Positions 45,618 through 56,031 of a DNA stretch of 64,000 nucleotides are shown here, piece by piece. The first letter of the stretch is position 1. Each line of letters begins with the position of its first letter. Both the position numbers and the translations under genes were made by a program. The stretch is from contig JARGXX010000086.1 of the NCBI GenBank assembly GCA_030374765.1, positions 62,001 through 126,000 of the forward strand. The letters are read 5' to 3'. The DNA is from Agarophyton chilense. Its lineage: Eukaryota > Rhodophyta > Florideophyceae > Gracilariales > Gracilariaceae. The notes under the pieces are model-generated. The model saw only the letters and a list, made by a program, of their open reading frames with translations, had not been told where the DNA came from and did not search any database.

Positions 45618-47402
45618 TGTAGAGCAACGCCCAGATAGGGGATACTTGAAGATGCAACTCATAGAATGAGGGTTGAACCCTCCGAGGGTTATGACTATGA
45701 TCCCCTCTAAGGTGTGCTGAGGTGGCACTGTTTTCTGGTTAGAATTCGCCTATGAAGTGAAAATTCGGATGGCCCATGGTTGGATTGGCCCCGTGGTACA
45801 CGTGGCTTAATTTTGGCACCGATTTTTCGGATATTTGTTAGAACGTTGGATTTTTGGGCCCTGACAATGGGATCTCCACGTGTATGGCCCTGAGCAGGTG
45901 TGCACTACTGTAGAGTTTAGTTAGTGGGCCCTACTTAGGTACACGAGATCTGACAGTCCGAGGCTCAAAGTAAATGGTAACCAAGGTTGGTCTTCGATAC
46001 CTTTAGAGGTTCTTCGTCGCCATCGTTTCGGCCTTACAACCCGGAACGGGCTCTGGTTAGCAACGCCTGCGTAGGGACACGACTCCACTTGGAGAGTGCC
46101 CACGTGTGGGTTCCGTGCAACCACCCCCTTGGGACCGCTCAGACGACCTGCGTGCACGATACCCCGTGGGGGTTCTGCTTACTTGAAGAGCAACGTCCTC
46201 CAGGGAGGTTTTTCGGGACTTAAGTTTTTTCCGGAGCCTCCGGCGTGCAACCTCGTTATGAGTAGGAGTAATCCGTTTTCACGGCGATGGCCGGAACGCC
46301 GGTGATGCACCGGCGGGACCGGGTGCCATACACGTGGCCTCAGCGCCCGAGTGACACGTGGCCGCCAGATTGGCCCCTTTTATTAGACGGACATTTAGCT
46401 ATTTAGGATAGACTTTATTTATTCTATTCTACGGTGACTACAGTACTTAGGCCGCCGGCCTCGCGGCCGCCGGTCCAGTAAAGTCTGCCCAACAAGGGTG
46501 ATCTTGGTCTTCCAGATCTTGGCTCTGGGTCGAACCGCCTGCGCGGATATACAACTCCTTACGGAGGGATTTCTCGTGGTGCACGGCTTCCCAACCCCCT
46601 TGGACGTTCAAGCAGCCTTCGTGTGTTGGGTATCTATTCCCCTTTCGTGGTTCCGCCCGTGTATACGGTTTGCTACACCCGGCAGTGCCGGCTATTCCCG
46701 AGTCCCCTCTTGCGACTCGTGGTCAACCTCGCCCTCTTGCCTCCGTTCCCATTTTCCTTCCCTTTTCCTCCCCTTCATTGGGCAATTCCCGCTCTTGCGG
46801 CTCGCACTGACACCTGTCGTGCTCGCCACTCTCGTGGGTTTTGCCTCCTCAGAGGATACGCAAGCACCGCTCCAGCGGATATTCTCGGCTTCTCTCAGCC
46901 TCCCTGCGCCCGTCGCGACGGTTCGGCTCCGGCTTACACCCGGCATTGCGCGCCGATCCCTGGGAGGGCTCTACCGCGCCGGTTACCTCGTGAGAGGAAG
47001 ATCCGGACGTCTTCGTAGGTTTTCCCCCTTGGGGGCATTGTCCTACATTACTTGTTGCGTGTTTTTTGTGTTTCCTTTCGAGGACAGGTTTTTGCCCCTG
47101 TATTGGGTTTCTTTTGTTGTTTCGCCCCTTTTCTGGTTCTCGGGTTCGGTGCCTGTTAGTGCCCGACCCTCGCCCCGTTTTTCCTCTTCGCCGGATTTTC
47201 CCCATTCTTTGGGATACCCATACCCATTCCCGATCCAACGGTTTCTACCCCTCACCTCCGTCGGTACTGCCGAAATCCCCCGTGGGAGTTACACCCCACA
47301 CTACGGGTGGAACGGAGGGCTCTGTCTCTGGGTCTGCCTCCCCCAGGGAGCAAGGCTTCGAACACCTTGAGAGCACTTCCCGTCGCCGGGTTTTGCTCCT
47401 CA
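45618..47402 (+). repeat. 3' LTR, interrupted by a solo LTR
   Basis: It starts TGTAGAGCAACG and ends GCTCCTCA. The total is 1785 bp; subtracting the 864-bp insert and one 5-bp duplication gives 916 bp, exactly the 5' LTR length. The right end is fixed by the AAAAG duplication at 47403-47407. Confidence 0.95.
46184..47047 (+). repeat. Nested solo LTR, 864 bp, with 5-bp target duplication
   Basis: It begins TGAAGAGCAACG and ends GTCCTACA. TTACT is at 46179-46183 and again at 47048-47052. The uninterrupted 5' LTR has the empty site CTGCTTACTTGTTGCG. It has the same length as, and close similarity to, 12360-13223. The insertion is younger than the host element. The 290-codon open frame across it is a shadow. 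Confidence 0.95.
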
Positions 47403-47927
47403 AAAAGCTGTGCAACGCGAAGAAAAAGACAGGCGATCCGTCTTGTCCGCCGGACGTACGACGTGCCAAAAATACTGGTCGTGAAATTCAAGATTGCCGC
47501 AATCGTTTAGGGTGATGAAAAAGAGCCTGATGCCGTGGATGTGGGGGAGAATTCTATCACGGAAGGTCAGAAGAAGAGCCAGGAGAATGACACTATCGGA
47601 GGAAGAGAGAAGAGAAGTGCAGTTGCCGTAGGAGGGCTTCCATCCAAGAGGGGAAAAACAGAAGAGGTGTTGGTGGAGAATGTGGAGAAAATGGTCGGGT
47701 TTATTGGTATGATCGCGAACTCAATGCACTCTGGGAATGATTCTGAAGCCCCAACAGCTACGCAAGAATACCTGATTGTAAATGCTGTGAAACAGGAGGT
47801 TAAAGTGTTAAAGGATGAAGTTAATCAGAGCATGCATGAGACAGAAGCTATGGTTGCTGGGATGAATTCGGTTTTCCAGCAGCTTGTGGCGAAGATATCC
47901 GGCGGGGGCCCGAGCGTGAATCTGTAG
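47403..47927 (+). pseudogene. DUF6818/Myb-like gene, 3' part
   Basis: After the duplicated AAAAG the domain resumes as LCNAKKKTGDPSCPPDVRRAKN, the second half of the Myb/SANT-like module begun at 34358-34732, in frame with it. The frame then meets TGA TGA near 47512 and is restored by a shift. The remaining part (47520-47927) is an acidic linker, a basic LPSKRGKTEE patch and a helical C-terminus (VKQEVKVLKDEVNQSMHETEAMV) ending at TAG 47925-47927. With the TAA in the 5' half, the gene has at least two lesions besides the insertion, so it is dead. A Harbinger transposase fragment points toward it from 134 bp away. Confidence 0.78.
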
Positions 47928-48060
47928 TAACAAAAAGAACCAGAACGGTTCTCTACTTCCTAGCGTTTCCGCTGGCGCAGGCCCTACCATGCGGGACTAA
48001 GTCCACGTAAAGCTCGTCTGCTCGCATTCGCGGACTTTACTTCTCGGGCAGGACCCGCAC

Positions 48061-48790
48061 TCAGGATGATTCGGGAGCAGCACCGTAGGTGGACGAGATT
48101 TGATTGCGCCCCATTAGACGTGTGCGACAGTTCAATAAACGCACGGCAAGTTCTATGACGATTCTGCGCCTTATCTAGTAGGATGTGAGTGTTGTCTTAA
48201 GGCGTTGAAACGGGCCTTTTATAGCTCGGATTCCCAACTCTTCTCTCTGTCTCTCACACGGCATTACGCGTTGCATAATTAGGTCTTTAGCCGCAAGTTC
48301 TACCGACTCCGGTATGTCGCTCGTTTCGTTTGCTTTTCGCGCACGCAAAATCTTTCCATTCGTACATGAGTTATTGTTAACAAACGCAGAGTCTCCCAAT
48401 ATAGCCATTCCTGTGGTAGTCATTTCGTCGGATAGCTTCGGGTAGTACAAACCAGAAACATCGGCAAGCTTTGTGTCATGCCAACTGCCCGGGAAGTTAA
48501 TAGCTGCATGAATTATCTCCCAAAAGAATTTGAAGACAAACAAATTTGTGACTTCCTCCTGTTGTGTATAGCCTTCGTAGTACGCGTTTTGCAAGTTGAT
48601 ATCTCCATAATTATGGCATCTAAACCTTCCACCATCCGTAATACCAAACACGCCCTTCAGCAGCGGTCCGAAATGACGATTGTCTTCCAGAAGTGCAGCA
48701 GAGGCTTTCTGTTATTCTACAGTAGGCCATCGGATTTCAAAAAGCAGAGCTTGATCCTGATTAATCTCTTTCAGTAGAACATCAAGTCAG
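48061..48790 (-). pseudogene. PIF/Harbinger-type transposase fragment
   Basis: The minus-strand frame includes GVFGITDGGRF (with the first catalytic Asp of the DDE set), INLQNAYYEGYTQ, IIHAAINFPGSWHDTKLA and GMAILGDSAF (second catalytic Asp region), then RQREELGIRAIKGPFQRL, which is the conserved RQxxE-G-R-FxRL end block. An in-frame TAA is at about 48710, and a stop at 48175 is bypassed by a frame change into LAVRLLNCRTRLMGRNQI, ending at 48061. The N-terminus is not recognisable. This is the DDE_Tnp_4 family pattern. It converges on the split DUF6818-like gene. Confidence 0.78.
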
Positions 48791-50069
48791 TAGTAGAGCC
48801 AAAAATTCATTGTAGATGGGAGTTTTACAAAAAAGGGACACGGCTGATACATATTGCAGCTGGTCTTCAGATAGTATAGCGAAAGTCCAAGCAAATCTAG
48901 GGATTGCATGAGTGATTTTCGTCTCTTTGTAGTATTGCTGGTTCTGTAAGGGCTCTTGTAGTTGCAGGTTGAACGAGTGGAGACGAACAGCGGCAGTAAT
49001 GTCTGAAAGACAACACGTCGTGTGAAGTTGGTTTCGACAACAAAATCACTGTCTGTACCAAGGTGCGAAAGTCGTTGCTATGGCGTTGAAGGGATTAAAT
49101 GGGCCCAAGATGTAGGTGAAGAGCGTTACAGTCTGTTTTAAATGTTTTCTACATTGTTTGTTTGTTTGGGCACGGCACGGGATTTTTCTGTCATGTTTGC
49201 ATAGACTCTGTTTTTGTTTTCATCAAAGAACATGATTGTTATGAGTTTGAGCTCATATTGCCCGCAGAACCGATATTTTAGGACCACTGGATATCTGCCC
49301 TAACGTGTTAGGTCTCTAATGACACTGGTTTGAAACAAATTGGACGCCACATATCTAAGAAACAGATATCTGAACATCATGATACCAAGATTTTGGCATT
49401 TTCCGAAAAGTTAAAGTTCGAACAGTTACAGCACGGCCAGACTGAGATATCTAAGGTAGAATTGAAGATACTTCATTGTTTAGAAGGAAAAATTAAGATT
49501 GTATTGTTATTGAGTTGGTTCAGAGCCAAGACACTTCAATATTCCTTGCCATCGACCATTCAACTTTGCATTTCATCGCCAAAGTTTCATTGTCCTTCCA
49601 CCTTGGTTCAATCCGCACGTTACAGTGAGAAGCTGACTCCTCACACTACCATTTTAAACGACATCTCAAGAGTGGAGGACGAGGAAAAACTGGTGCGCAC
49701 TTGCTACTCAGTGTCCAAGTTTCTAGAGGGCACCACAGTACGGATAGTACGCGTGGACAAGATGGCCCAAGGGCAACAGGTTGAACACCTTGGGCGATGA
49801 TCGGTGAGAAGGGTTTCAGAAAGAGTGTTTCTCTGCAAAGTTTTAATCCACACAGCGAAAAGTTTAGCTATCTTCCTTAGAAAATCGTGCTTACCCTTTC
49901 TACCCTTCGACTTGTCCTGACAATGTAGTTCTGCTTTGGAAGTACTACAGTATCCGTCACGGAAATGATTAACTAGATCGCTGTAACCATACCGGACCTT
50001 TGATAAACATTTGTTGCTCGATCATACTCTGCTCTCATGTCGCTTCTTTCCTGCAGTTCCCAATTAAAA
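48791..50069. other. Intergenic, no supported gene
   Basis: The plus frame 49330-49800 (156 codons) has no ATG near its start and no recognised domain. It might be an exon, but no splice signals were convincing. Nothing else is supported. Confidence 0.35.
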
Positions 50070-53000
50070 TCACATAACTTCATAGATAGACGGCAACGGG
50101 CTTGCTTCTGGAGAGGAGCTAAAGCTTCCTTTCAAATGCGCAGTCGGAATTTCAAAAACAGAGTACAGCGAGTCGAAGAGACCTATTAATTCAGAAGGAA
50201 TTGAGAGTAAAGGCAATTCCGAGCTCTCGGCTGTCGGAAAGAGACTTCGTTCATTTGCTACGCTTGGAACAATCCATGGCTCAAGAGAGGCGTTCGCTGT
50301 TTCCGGCGAAGTAGAAATACCCGCGTATGACCACTGGGATGGAACCAGCCCACCGTTCTCAGCATTAAATTCCAATGACATCGAGGGGGCTTCAAAAGTA
50401 GGGATTTCTTCAATCGCAGGTGCAGTCTCCATGTATCCCAATGTGAATGATGGGTAATATTGAAAGGATTCCTGCTGAATGTTGGGAGAACTCCTCGTAG
50501 ATATGCCTATGGGCACTGTTATATCAAAGTTCCCGGGGTAGGTTCCTTCATTCAAAAGAGAAGGTGCTGGACTTGACATAATAAAGATGTAACTAGGTTC
50601 GGGAATGGTGACTAATTCAGGTGACGGTGAGGCTTCGTCAAGTAAAGGTGGAGCAGGAATTAAGGAAGCTGAATATTCCAGAGGTTCTTTGTAGGGCAAA
50701 TTTTCCGCTACGGGATGACCATCCGAAGCACTTTGAGATAATGATGCAGTCCTTGATTGCTGTGCAGCAGCCGATGGCGCGAAATTCGGTGGAAACAGCT
50801 CCGTCAGAGGTGAAGACGAAGTTAGGGATGGAGACTCATCGTTCGGGGCCAATGGACCAACTGAGCTACTGTGCTTGTGAGAGTTTTTGGAAGAAGTGGT
50901 CGGCGCTGTCAGCGTTGGAGCCGTAACCCATTGAGAAACATCCCCGGAAACCGAAGGGGGATGGATATTAAACGGAGATGGTATCAGCGTCTCGCTGTCC
51001 GTTTTGGGTAATGTAGCTGAGCTGCTGGAAGACTCCCCAAGAGAAGGCATTGCAGGTGCAGTCGGAGTCAGTACCGGGAACTCGCTGGTCGACGAAGATG
51101 GGGTTGCAGAATGACTTGCCGACGCGCTCGGCGAGGTGGTAGGCGACATGGTGGGCGTTGGAGTAGCCGAAGGAGTGGAGCTTAGAGAAGCTGATGGAGT
51201 TGGTGACACTGACGGGGTCGGGGTGGGTGTCGGAGAATCGCTGGTCGACGGAGTGGGGGTTGCAGAATGGCTTGCCGACGCGCTCGGCGAGGTGGTCGGC
51301 GACATGGTGGGCGTTGGAGTAGCCGAAGGAGTGGAGCTTAGAGAAGCTGATGGAGTTGGTGACACTGACGGGGTCGGGGTGGGTGTCGGCGAATCGCTGG
51401 TCGACGGAGTGGGGGTTGCAGAATGGCTTGCCGACGCGCTCGGCGAGGTGGTAGGCGACATGGTGGGCGTTGGAGTAGCCGAAGGAGTGGAGCTTAGAGA
51501 AGCTGATGGAGTTGGTGACACTGACGGGGTCGGGGTGGGTGTCGGAGAATCGCTGGTCGATGGAGTGGGGGTTGCAGAATAGCTTGCCGACGCACTCGGC
51601 GAGGTGGTAGGCGTCATGGTGGGCGTTGGAGTAGCCGAAGGAGTGGAGCTTAGAGAAGCTGATGGAGTTGGTGACACTGACGGGGTCGGGGTGGGTGTCG
51701 GAGAATCGCTGGTCGACGGAGTGGGGGTTGCAGAATGGCTTGCCGACGCGCTCGGCGAGGTGGTAGGCGTCATGGTGGGCGTTGGAGTAGCCGAAGGAGT
51801 AGAGCTTAGAGAAGCTGATGGAGTTGGTGACACTGACGGGGTCGGGGTGGGTGTCGGAGAATCGCTGGTCGATGGAGTGGGGGTTGCAGAATAGCTTGCC
51901 GACGCACTCGGCGAGGTGGTAGGCGTCATGGTGGGCGTTGGAGTAGCCGAAGGAGTGGAGCTTAGAGAAGCTGATGGAGTTGGTGACACTGACGGGGTCG
52001 GGGTGGGTGTCGGAGAATCGCTGGTCGACGGAGTGGGGGTTGCAGAATGGCTTGCCGACGCACTCGGCGAGGTGGTAGGCGTCATGGTGGGCGTTGGAGT
52101 AGCCGAAGGAGTGGAGCTTAGAGAAGCTGATGGAGTTGGTGACACTGACGGGGTCGGGGTGGGTGTCGGAGAATCGCTGGTCGATGGAGTGGGGGTTGCA
52201 GAATGGCTTGCCGACGCGCTCGGCGAGGTGGTCGGCGACATGGTGGGCGTTGGAGTAGCCGAAGGAGTGGAGCTTAGAGAAGCTGATGGAGTTGGTGACA
52301 CTGACGGGGTCGGGGTGGGTGTCGGAGACTCGCTGGTCGATGGAGACGGTGTAGCGGAGCGGCTGACAGACGCAATGGGAGAGGAAGTTGGTGTTGCAGA
52401 GGGAGTGCGAGTCGGGGATGGAGTCGGTGATCTAGAAGGCGACATTGTGGTCGACGAAGTCGGTGTTGGGCTCACCGCGGGAGTCGATGTTGGAGTGGGT
52501 GACTTTGAAGGAGATGGAGATTCAGACGGACTGGGTGTGGTGGATGTAGAAGGGCTTGGAGAGGAAGTCGGCATTGCCAGAAACCCAGGGAGAACGGGGA
52601 CTGCCTCCATTGCTTCCGGGTGATACTCAGACATTTCGTTTTGAGGATCTTCACCAGTATACACATAGCATTGTTGATTCACACGTAGTTGTTTGTAGTA
52701 ACGATTCCGGATTTTGTCATGCACGGGTGAGGAATCATGAGTGAGCAAGTGAATAATCTCATGAAGATGAAGAAATGGATTTTCGCCGAGAAGAAGTCCA
52801 ACAACTCCTGCGACCAAAGGCGCGGCCATCGATGTTCCAGACATATGCGTAGTTCCCGTGTCTGAATTGTGTGCAGCAGACTTAATGTAGTCCCCTGGAG
52901 CAGCAATGTCAACACAATCTCCCCCATTACTAGATAGTCGAGTGACGTCATCTATAGTCGAGGCGGCGACAGTGATTGCGTTCCTTGAACGAGCAGGTGA

Positions 53001-54041
53001 CCATGAGCACGCATCGCCATACCCATTCCCGGCAGCGACAACTGGAACGATTCCGTTGGCCAGCAGACTTCCCACAGCATCATCCAGAAGATTTGTGGAT
53101 ATCTTTCCTCCGAGTGAAAGGACAGCTACCCCTGTATAGGTGCCCGAGGAGTGCTTGTGGTCTATTGCCCACTCAACAGAGTTCAAAACATCCATTACGG
53201 ATCCTTTGTTGTCCTCATCAAGGGTCTTCACACAGATTACACTACAATTCTTACAAACTCCAAAAGTAGAACCAGCAGCAGTGCCCGTGATATGGGTCCC
53301 ATGCCCATGTCTATCTTCATAAGCTGTGTAACGACCAACGGCCACCCCTCGAATTCTTCCAGTGAATTCCACATGAGTGGATCGACATCCAGAGTCAAGA
53401 ATGTATATGAACACTCCTTGTCCAAGCCTCGGAAAGCATCTTAGGTTGAGGCGAGAGTCGAGTTCTTCCTTTTTCTGATCGATGCGATCTAAGCTCCATA
53501 TCAAACCTTTTTCTGCTTGCACATACTTGCTGGAAAAGAGTAAGGAGCTGTTTCTCGTTTGTTTGGTCAGATTGCTGATCCGTTCTTCAACCATCGGATT
53601 CGGTTTATCTACTGTCTCTCCCTCGTCGAATGGTGGTAGTAGTAGATTGTCGTCGCTAAGTCGAACGCCCCTTTCATGCTTCAATACATAATGTCCTATG
53701 TCATGAGCAGAAACTCGATCATAACCATCACAGCGAGCTTCAACAATTCGAAGAGATCTAAGGTGATAAACATGTGTGCACTTTGTCAAGTTTAGGAATT
53801 TCAAAACGTGGTAGACACAGTTGGAATCGCAATCGAATTTCAAGCGAAAGATTTGATAAGTATCAACCAGTTCGTCTAGGTGAATTGTGCTGTGAAGCAC
53901 ACGGGTTTTGTGGCGCTTCTCTTTTGATTGTTTGACAGAAGTGTTGCGCTGAAATCGGTGGTCATCAGTTGCTGATCTGTTGTATCCAACTATTAGGTAT
54001 GCGGTTCCAATGAGAGCAAGAGTGAGAAATGTGGACTTCAT
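50070..54041 (-). CDS. Secreted subtilisin-like serine protease with a Ser/Thr/Pro repeat tail
   Basis: 1323 residues from ATG 54041. A signal peptide (STFLTLALIGTAYLIVG) precedes a propeptide-like region to about residue 170. The S8 catalytic domain spans about 175-470: Asp216 in YILDSGC, His247 in HGHGTHITG, oxyanion Asn339 in AAGNG and Ser404 in GTSMAAP, so the triad is complete, and the spacing is of the proteinase K type. From about residue 490 the protein becomes a Ser/Thr/Pro-rich stalk holding eight 52-residue repeats, then a non-repetitive acidic Ser/Pro-rich tail. There is no membrane anchor at the C-terminus. Such stalks are usually heavily O-glycosylated and tie enzymes to cell wall or mucilage (family knowledge); the substrate is unknown. 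No introns are seen. The frame above 54041 has no ATG. Confidence 0.93.
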   Translation of the reverse strand: MKSTFLTLALIGTAYLIVGYNRSATDDHRFQRNTSVKQSKEKRHKTRVLHSTIHLDELVDTYQIFRLKFDCDSNCVYHVLKFLNLTKCTHVYHLRSLRIVEARCDGYDRVSAHDIGHYVLKHERGVRLSDDNLLLPPFDEGETVDKPNPMVEERISNLTKQTRNSSLLFSSKYVQAEKGLIWSLDRIDQKKEELDSRLNLRCFPRLGQGVFIYILDSGCRSTHVEFTGRIRGVAVGRYTAYEDRHGHGTHITGTAAGSTFGVCKNCSVICVKTLDEDNKGSVMDVLNSVEWAIDHKHSSGTYTGVAVLSLGGKISTNLLDDAVGSLLANGIVPVVAAGNGYGDACSWSPARSRNAITVAASTIDDVTRLSSNGGDCVDIAAPGDYIKSAAHNSDTGTTHMSGTSMAAPLVAGVVGLLLGENPFLHLHEIIHLLTHDSSPVHDKIRNRYYKQLRVNQQCYVYTGEDPQNEMSEYHPEAMEAVPVLPGFLAMPTSSPSPSTSTTPSPSESPSPSKSPTPTSTPAVSPTPTSSTTMSPSRSPTPSPTRTPSATPTSSPIASVSRSATPSPSTSESPTPTPTPSVSPTPSASLSSTPSATPTPTMSPTTSPSASASHSATPTPSTSDSPTPTPTPSVSPTPSASLSSTPSATPTPTMTPTTSPSASASHSATPTPSTSDSPTPTPTPSVSPTPSASLSSTPSATPTPTMTPTTSPSASASYSATPTPSTSDSPTPTPTPSVSPTPSASLSSTPSATPTPTMTPTTSPSASASHSATPTPSTSDSPTPTPTPSVSPTPSASLSSTPSATPTPTMTPTTSPSASASYSATPTPSTSDSPTPTPTPSVSPTPSASLSSTPSATPTPTMSPTTSPSASASHSATPTPSTSDSPTPTPTPSVSPTPSASLSSTPSATPTPTMSPTTSPSASASHSATPTPSTSDSPTPTPTPSVSPTPSASLSSTPSATPTPTMSPTTSPSASASHSATPSSSTSEFPVLTPTAPAMPSLGESSSSSATLPKTDSETLIPSPFNIHPPSVSGDVSQWVTAPTLTAPTTSSKNSHKHSSSVGPLAPNDESPSLTSSSPLTELFPPNFAPSAAAQQSRTASLSQSASDGHPVAENLPYKEPLEYSASLIPAPPLLDEASPSPELVTIPEPSYIFIMSSPAPSLLNEGTYPGNFDITVPIGISTRSSPNIQQESFQYYPSFTLGYMETAPAIEEIPTFEAPSMSLEFNAENGGLVPSQWSYAGISTSPETANASLEPWIVPSVANERSLFPTAESSELPLLSIPSELIGLFDSLYSVFEIPTAHLKGSFSSSPEASPLPSIYEVM
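51107..52354 (-). repeat. Coding minisatellite, eight 156-bp units
   Basis: A 156-bp unit is repeated eight times inside the subtilisin gene; the marker GTGGGCGTTGGAGTAGCC begins at 51151 and recurs every 156 bp to 52243. Units differ at few positions (His/Tyr and Ser/Thr choices in the protein), so they are kept alike by recent expansion or gene conversion. The unit length is a multiple of three, so copy number can change without breaking the frame. The opposite strand is also largely open. Confidence 0.95.
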
Positions 54042-55378
54042 ATTATGATGAGTTTCAGACTTCCTTGGCTCAGAAAACACACAGCTGAGAAAGAACCAAT
54101 ATGAAGCAGAAACGAGGAAGAAGAAGAAAAAGAGCCTCTGATGTTGTACACGGCTGGAAACTCTCCAGCAACCAAGTCTTTCTCGGAATTTTGGAGCTTA
54201 GATGAAGTTTGCTAGCTTAGGAGTGAGAAGTTGTAATCAACGCATAAACACTTGCAGGGTTCTAAGAAGCTCCTCCAAACATTTGCGGCTGTTTTGAGGC
54301 TGCTGCCTTAAATCACAGAATGCTGCACCCGACAAGTGCTGTGAGACACACCTACCTCCCATAATAAATAGATGATCGATGGAGAGTTTCGCAATGTTAT
54401 GATTCGGATTGTTCTTGTGCATTGCATTTGCATTGTGGTATCTTCAAAACTTCTATAACATATAAATCCATCCAGCGCTCTTTCCAGGTGAAACTGTTCC
54501 TTGCAGAGACGCGTGAGGTGCATGCTTTCGGCTATACCTGAATTATTGAGATAAACGGAAATAAAGCTTAGGTATCGGTCTCTCTTCTTGACAGGAGAGC
54601 GAGCGGTTCAAATATTTCGGAAAGCCGTTTTCTTCTTAGCGGAAGTAAAGAGAAATCTTTCGCTTTGCTTAGAATGTTTGAAAATCTTTCTTCATATGCG
54701 TTAGAGGGATGGGGTTTGACGAGCTCATCAACGGTATCATGTACCTCCGTAAAGCCGACAAGAAAATGTGTGGCTCAGTCAAACGAATTCGGAGATTGAA
54801 CCCCCCCCCCAAAAAAAAACGTGAAAATCATTGTAGAGAATATGGTTGAGTACATCTTCCCACATTCATCGTGTCTGCGGAAGCATTGCGTTTCGATAGC
54901 TCAAAGTTGAACGCTCTAAGTAACGAAAGTTTGTGCCGGATTACGTAGCCAGCTCATCCCCGCTCCCCAAAAACCAATCCGGCAAGTTTGTCGCATATCT
55001 AATGGGCAAGATATGCGACTAACTAGCCCATCAGTGAAGAGATGTTCGTGATACACGAAGACACGCGTACTGTAAGCCATTGTCATGTCCAGCTCTGGGC
55101 CGTTTACTCTCCCTGGCAGATTTGATGGTTTTCTACAGATTTGGTGTTTGCTGTGGCAATCTCCTTGTGCAATGAACCAGATGAAATCATCGGTTTCGAA
55201 GTGCAATCCACGGTTAGCAATCTATCTTCGTAGCTCAATGCTCAACTGTGGCAGTATTCCTTATCCGCAACAGCAGCCGCTCTTTTTCTTCCTTTCTTAA
55301 ATCCTTTGATAGTTAAGTGGATTTTTTCCTGAATCTTTGCTCTCCAGTCCTTCCAAGCACCAACTCAGTAGTACAGAA
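54042..55378. other. Divergent intergenic region
   Basis: It separates the subtilisin gene from the plastid-protein gene. Short frames only. A C11A9 run is at about 54800-54819. No promoter element is certain. Confidence 0.4.
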
Positions 55379-55878
55379 ATGTCTTTCGCATTCGTGTTGT
55401 CATCTTCCTTTGTGCCATCGACAGCGTGCCCTGGCATAATAGCATGTTGCTGGAAAGGTCAAAAGCTCTTCAGCGTCCCATCTCGAAGAATGGCGCGGTT
55501 ACATACGGCATGCGTAGCTGTCCATAAGGATCCAAATGCACCGGAGGAGGAAGAACAGCTCGACGAGAAGGCTATGAGAGCTGCGGAAATCCACGAAGTA
55601 TTAAGCGGCTTGGAAGACTTTAAGAGTCGTATCATAGATGGTGCGTTATGAAGCCTTTACGAATCGTTTCTCACTTTTCATACATGCCAAGAGGGCTACC
55701 AATACTGACACAGATTCCTTTCTCGGCCCGGTTCACAGATGCGACAAAGTTGGCAAAGAAGGTGCGAGCGCCGAAAAAACAGCTAGAAGCCGCCCTGGCT
55801 TCACATCCAGATTTAATTAAGATAGACGGACACATCGCAGAGCTGGAGGAAGAGCTCAAAATCCTCGGCGATCGATAA
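55379..55878 (+). CDS. Predicted plastid-targeted small protein, two exons
   Basis: Exon 1 is 55379-55640 and exon 2 is 55739-55878; the 98-nt intron runs from GTGCGT to TTCACAG and splits an Asp codon after its first base. The joined product has 133 residues. The N-terminus (MSFAFVLSSSFVPS, a Phe near the start, then Ser/Arg/Lys without acidic residues) looks like a red-algal transit peptide with cleavage perhaps near residue 45. The mature part is acidic and helical: EEEEQLDEKAMRAAEIHEVLSGLEDF, then KKVRAPKKQLEAALASHPDLIKIDGHIAELEEELK. I do not recognise the family. Without the splice both halves end abruptly, which supports the intron. The gene converges with NDUFB11, 153 bp away. Confidence 0.75.
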
Positions 55879-56031
55879 GTTTTACTTCATCACTATGAGA
55901 CCTCAAAATGGTTCAGATTTCATCCTGGGGGAATGGAGGGCACCTTACGCGCTTAGTTTGGGCTAAAACTCCTTGAGGTGCATACATGAGGCCGTGACCT
56001 ATTGTTGTAAAGATACAGCCACATTTCCACC

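Larger units (their letters stand above)
34733..47402 (+). mobile_element. Chromodomain Ty3/gypsy LTR retrotransposon with nested solo LTR and antisense ORF
   Basis: A full-length element of 12,670 bp, or 11,801 bp without the nested 864-bp LTR and its 5-bp duplication. The target duplication AAAAG is at 34728-34732 and 47403-47407. LTRs of 916 bp begin TGTAGAGC and end CA; they differ at roughly 20 positions by eye, about 2 percent, so the insertion is fairly young. Interior order: primer-binding site, gag, pol (protease-RT-RNase H-integrase, the Ty3/gypsy order), chromodomain ORF, purine-rich tract, antisense ORF, polypurine tract, 3' LTR. Pol carries two nonsense codons, so this copy is not autonomous. 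Removing the element joins the DUF6818 domain in frame. Confidence 0.95.

Noticed and set aside
46498-47370. 290-codon plus ORF
   Set aside because: It spans the nested solo LTR and runs across its edge into the 3' LTR, so it is a chance frame.
49330-49800. 156-codon plus ORF as a gene
   Set aside because: It starts at TTG, has no ATG until near its end, no domain and no clear splice sites.
51136-52623. Plus-strand repeat proteins opposite the subtilisin tail
   Set aside because: They are a by-product of the open minisatellite; composition is Gly/Val/Asp-rich and there is no independent start signal. Kept only as a remark in the finding.
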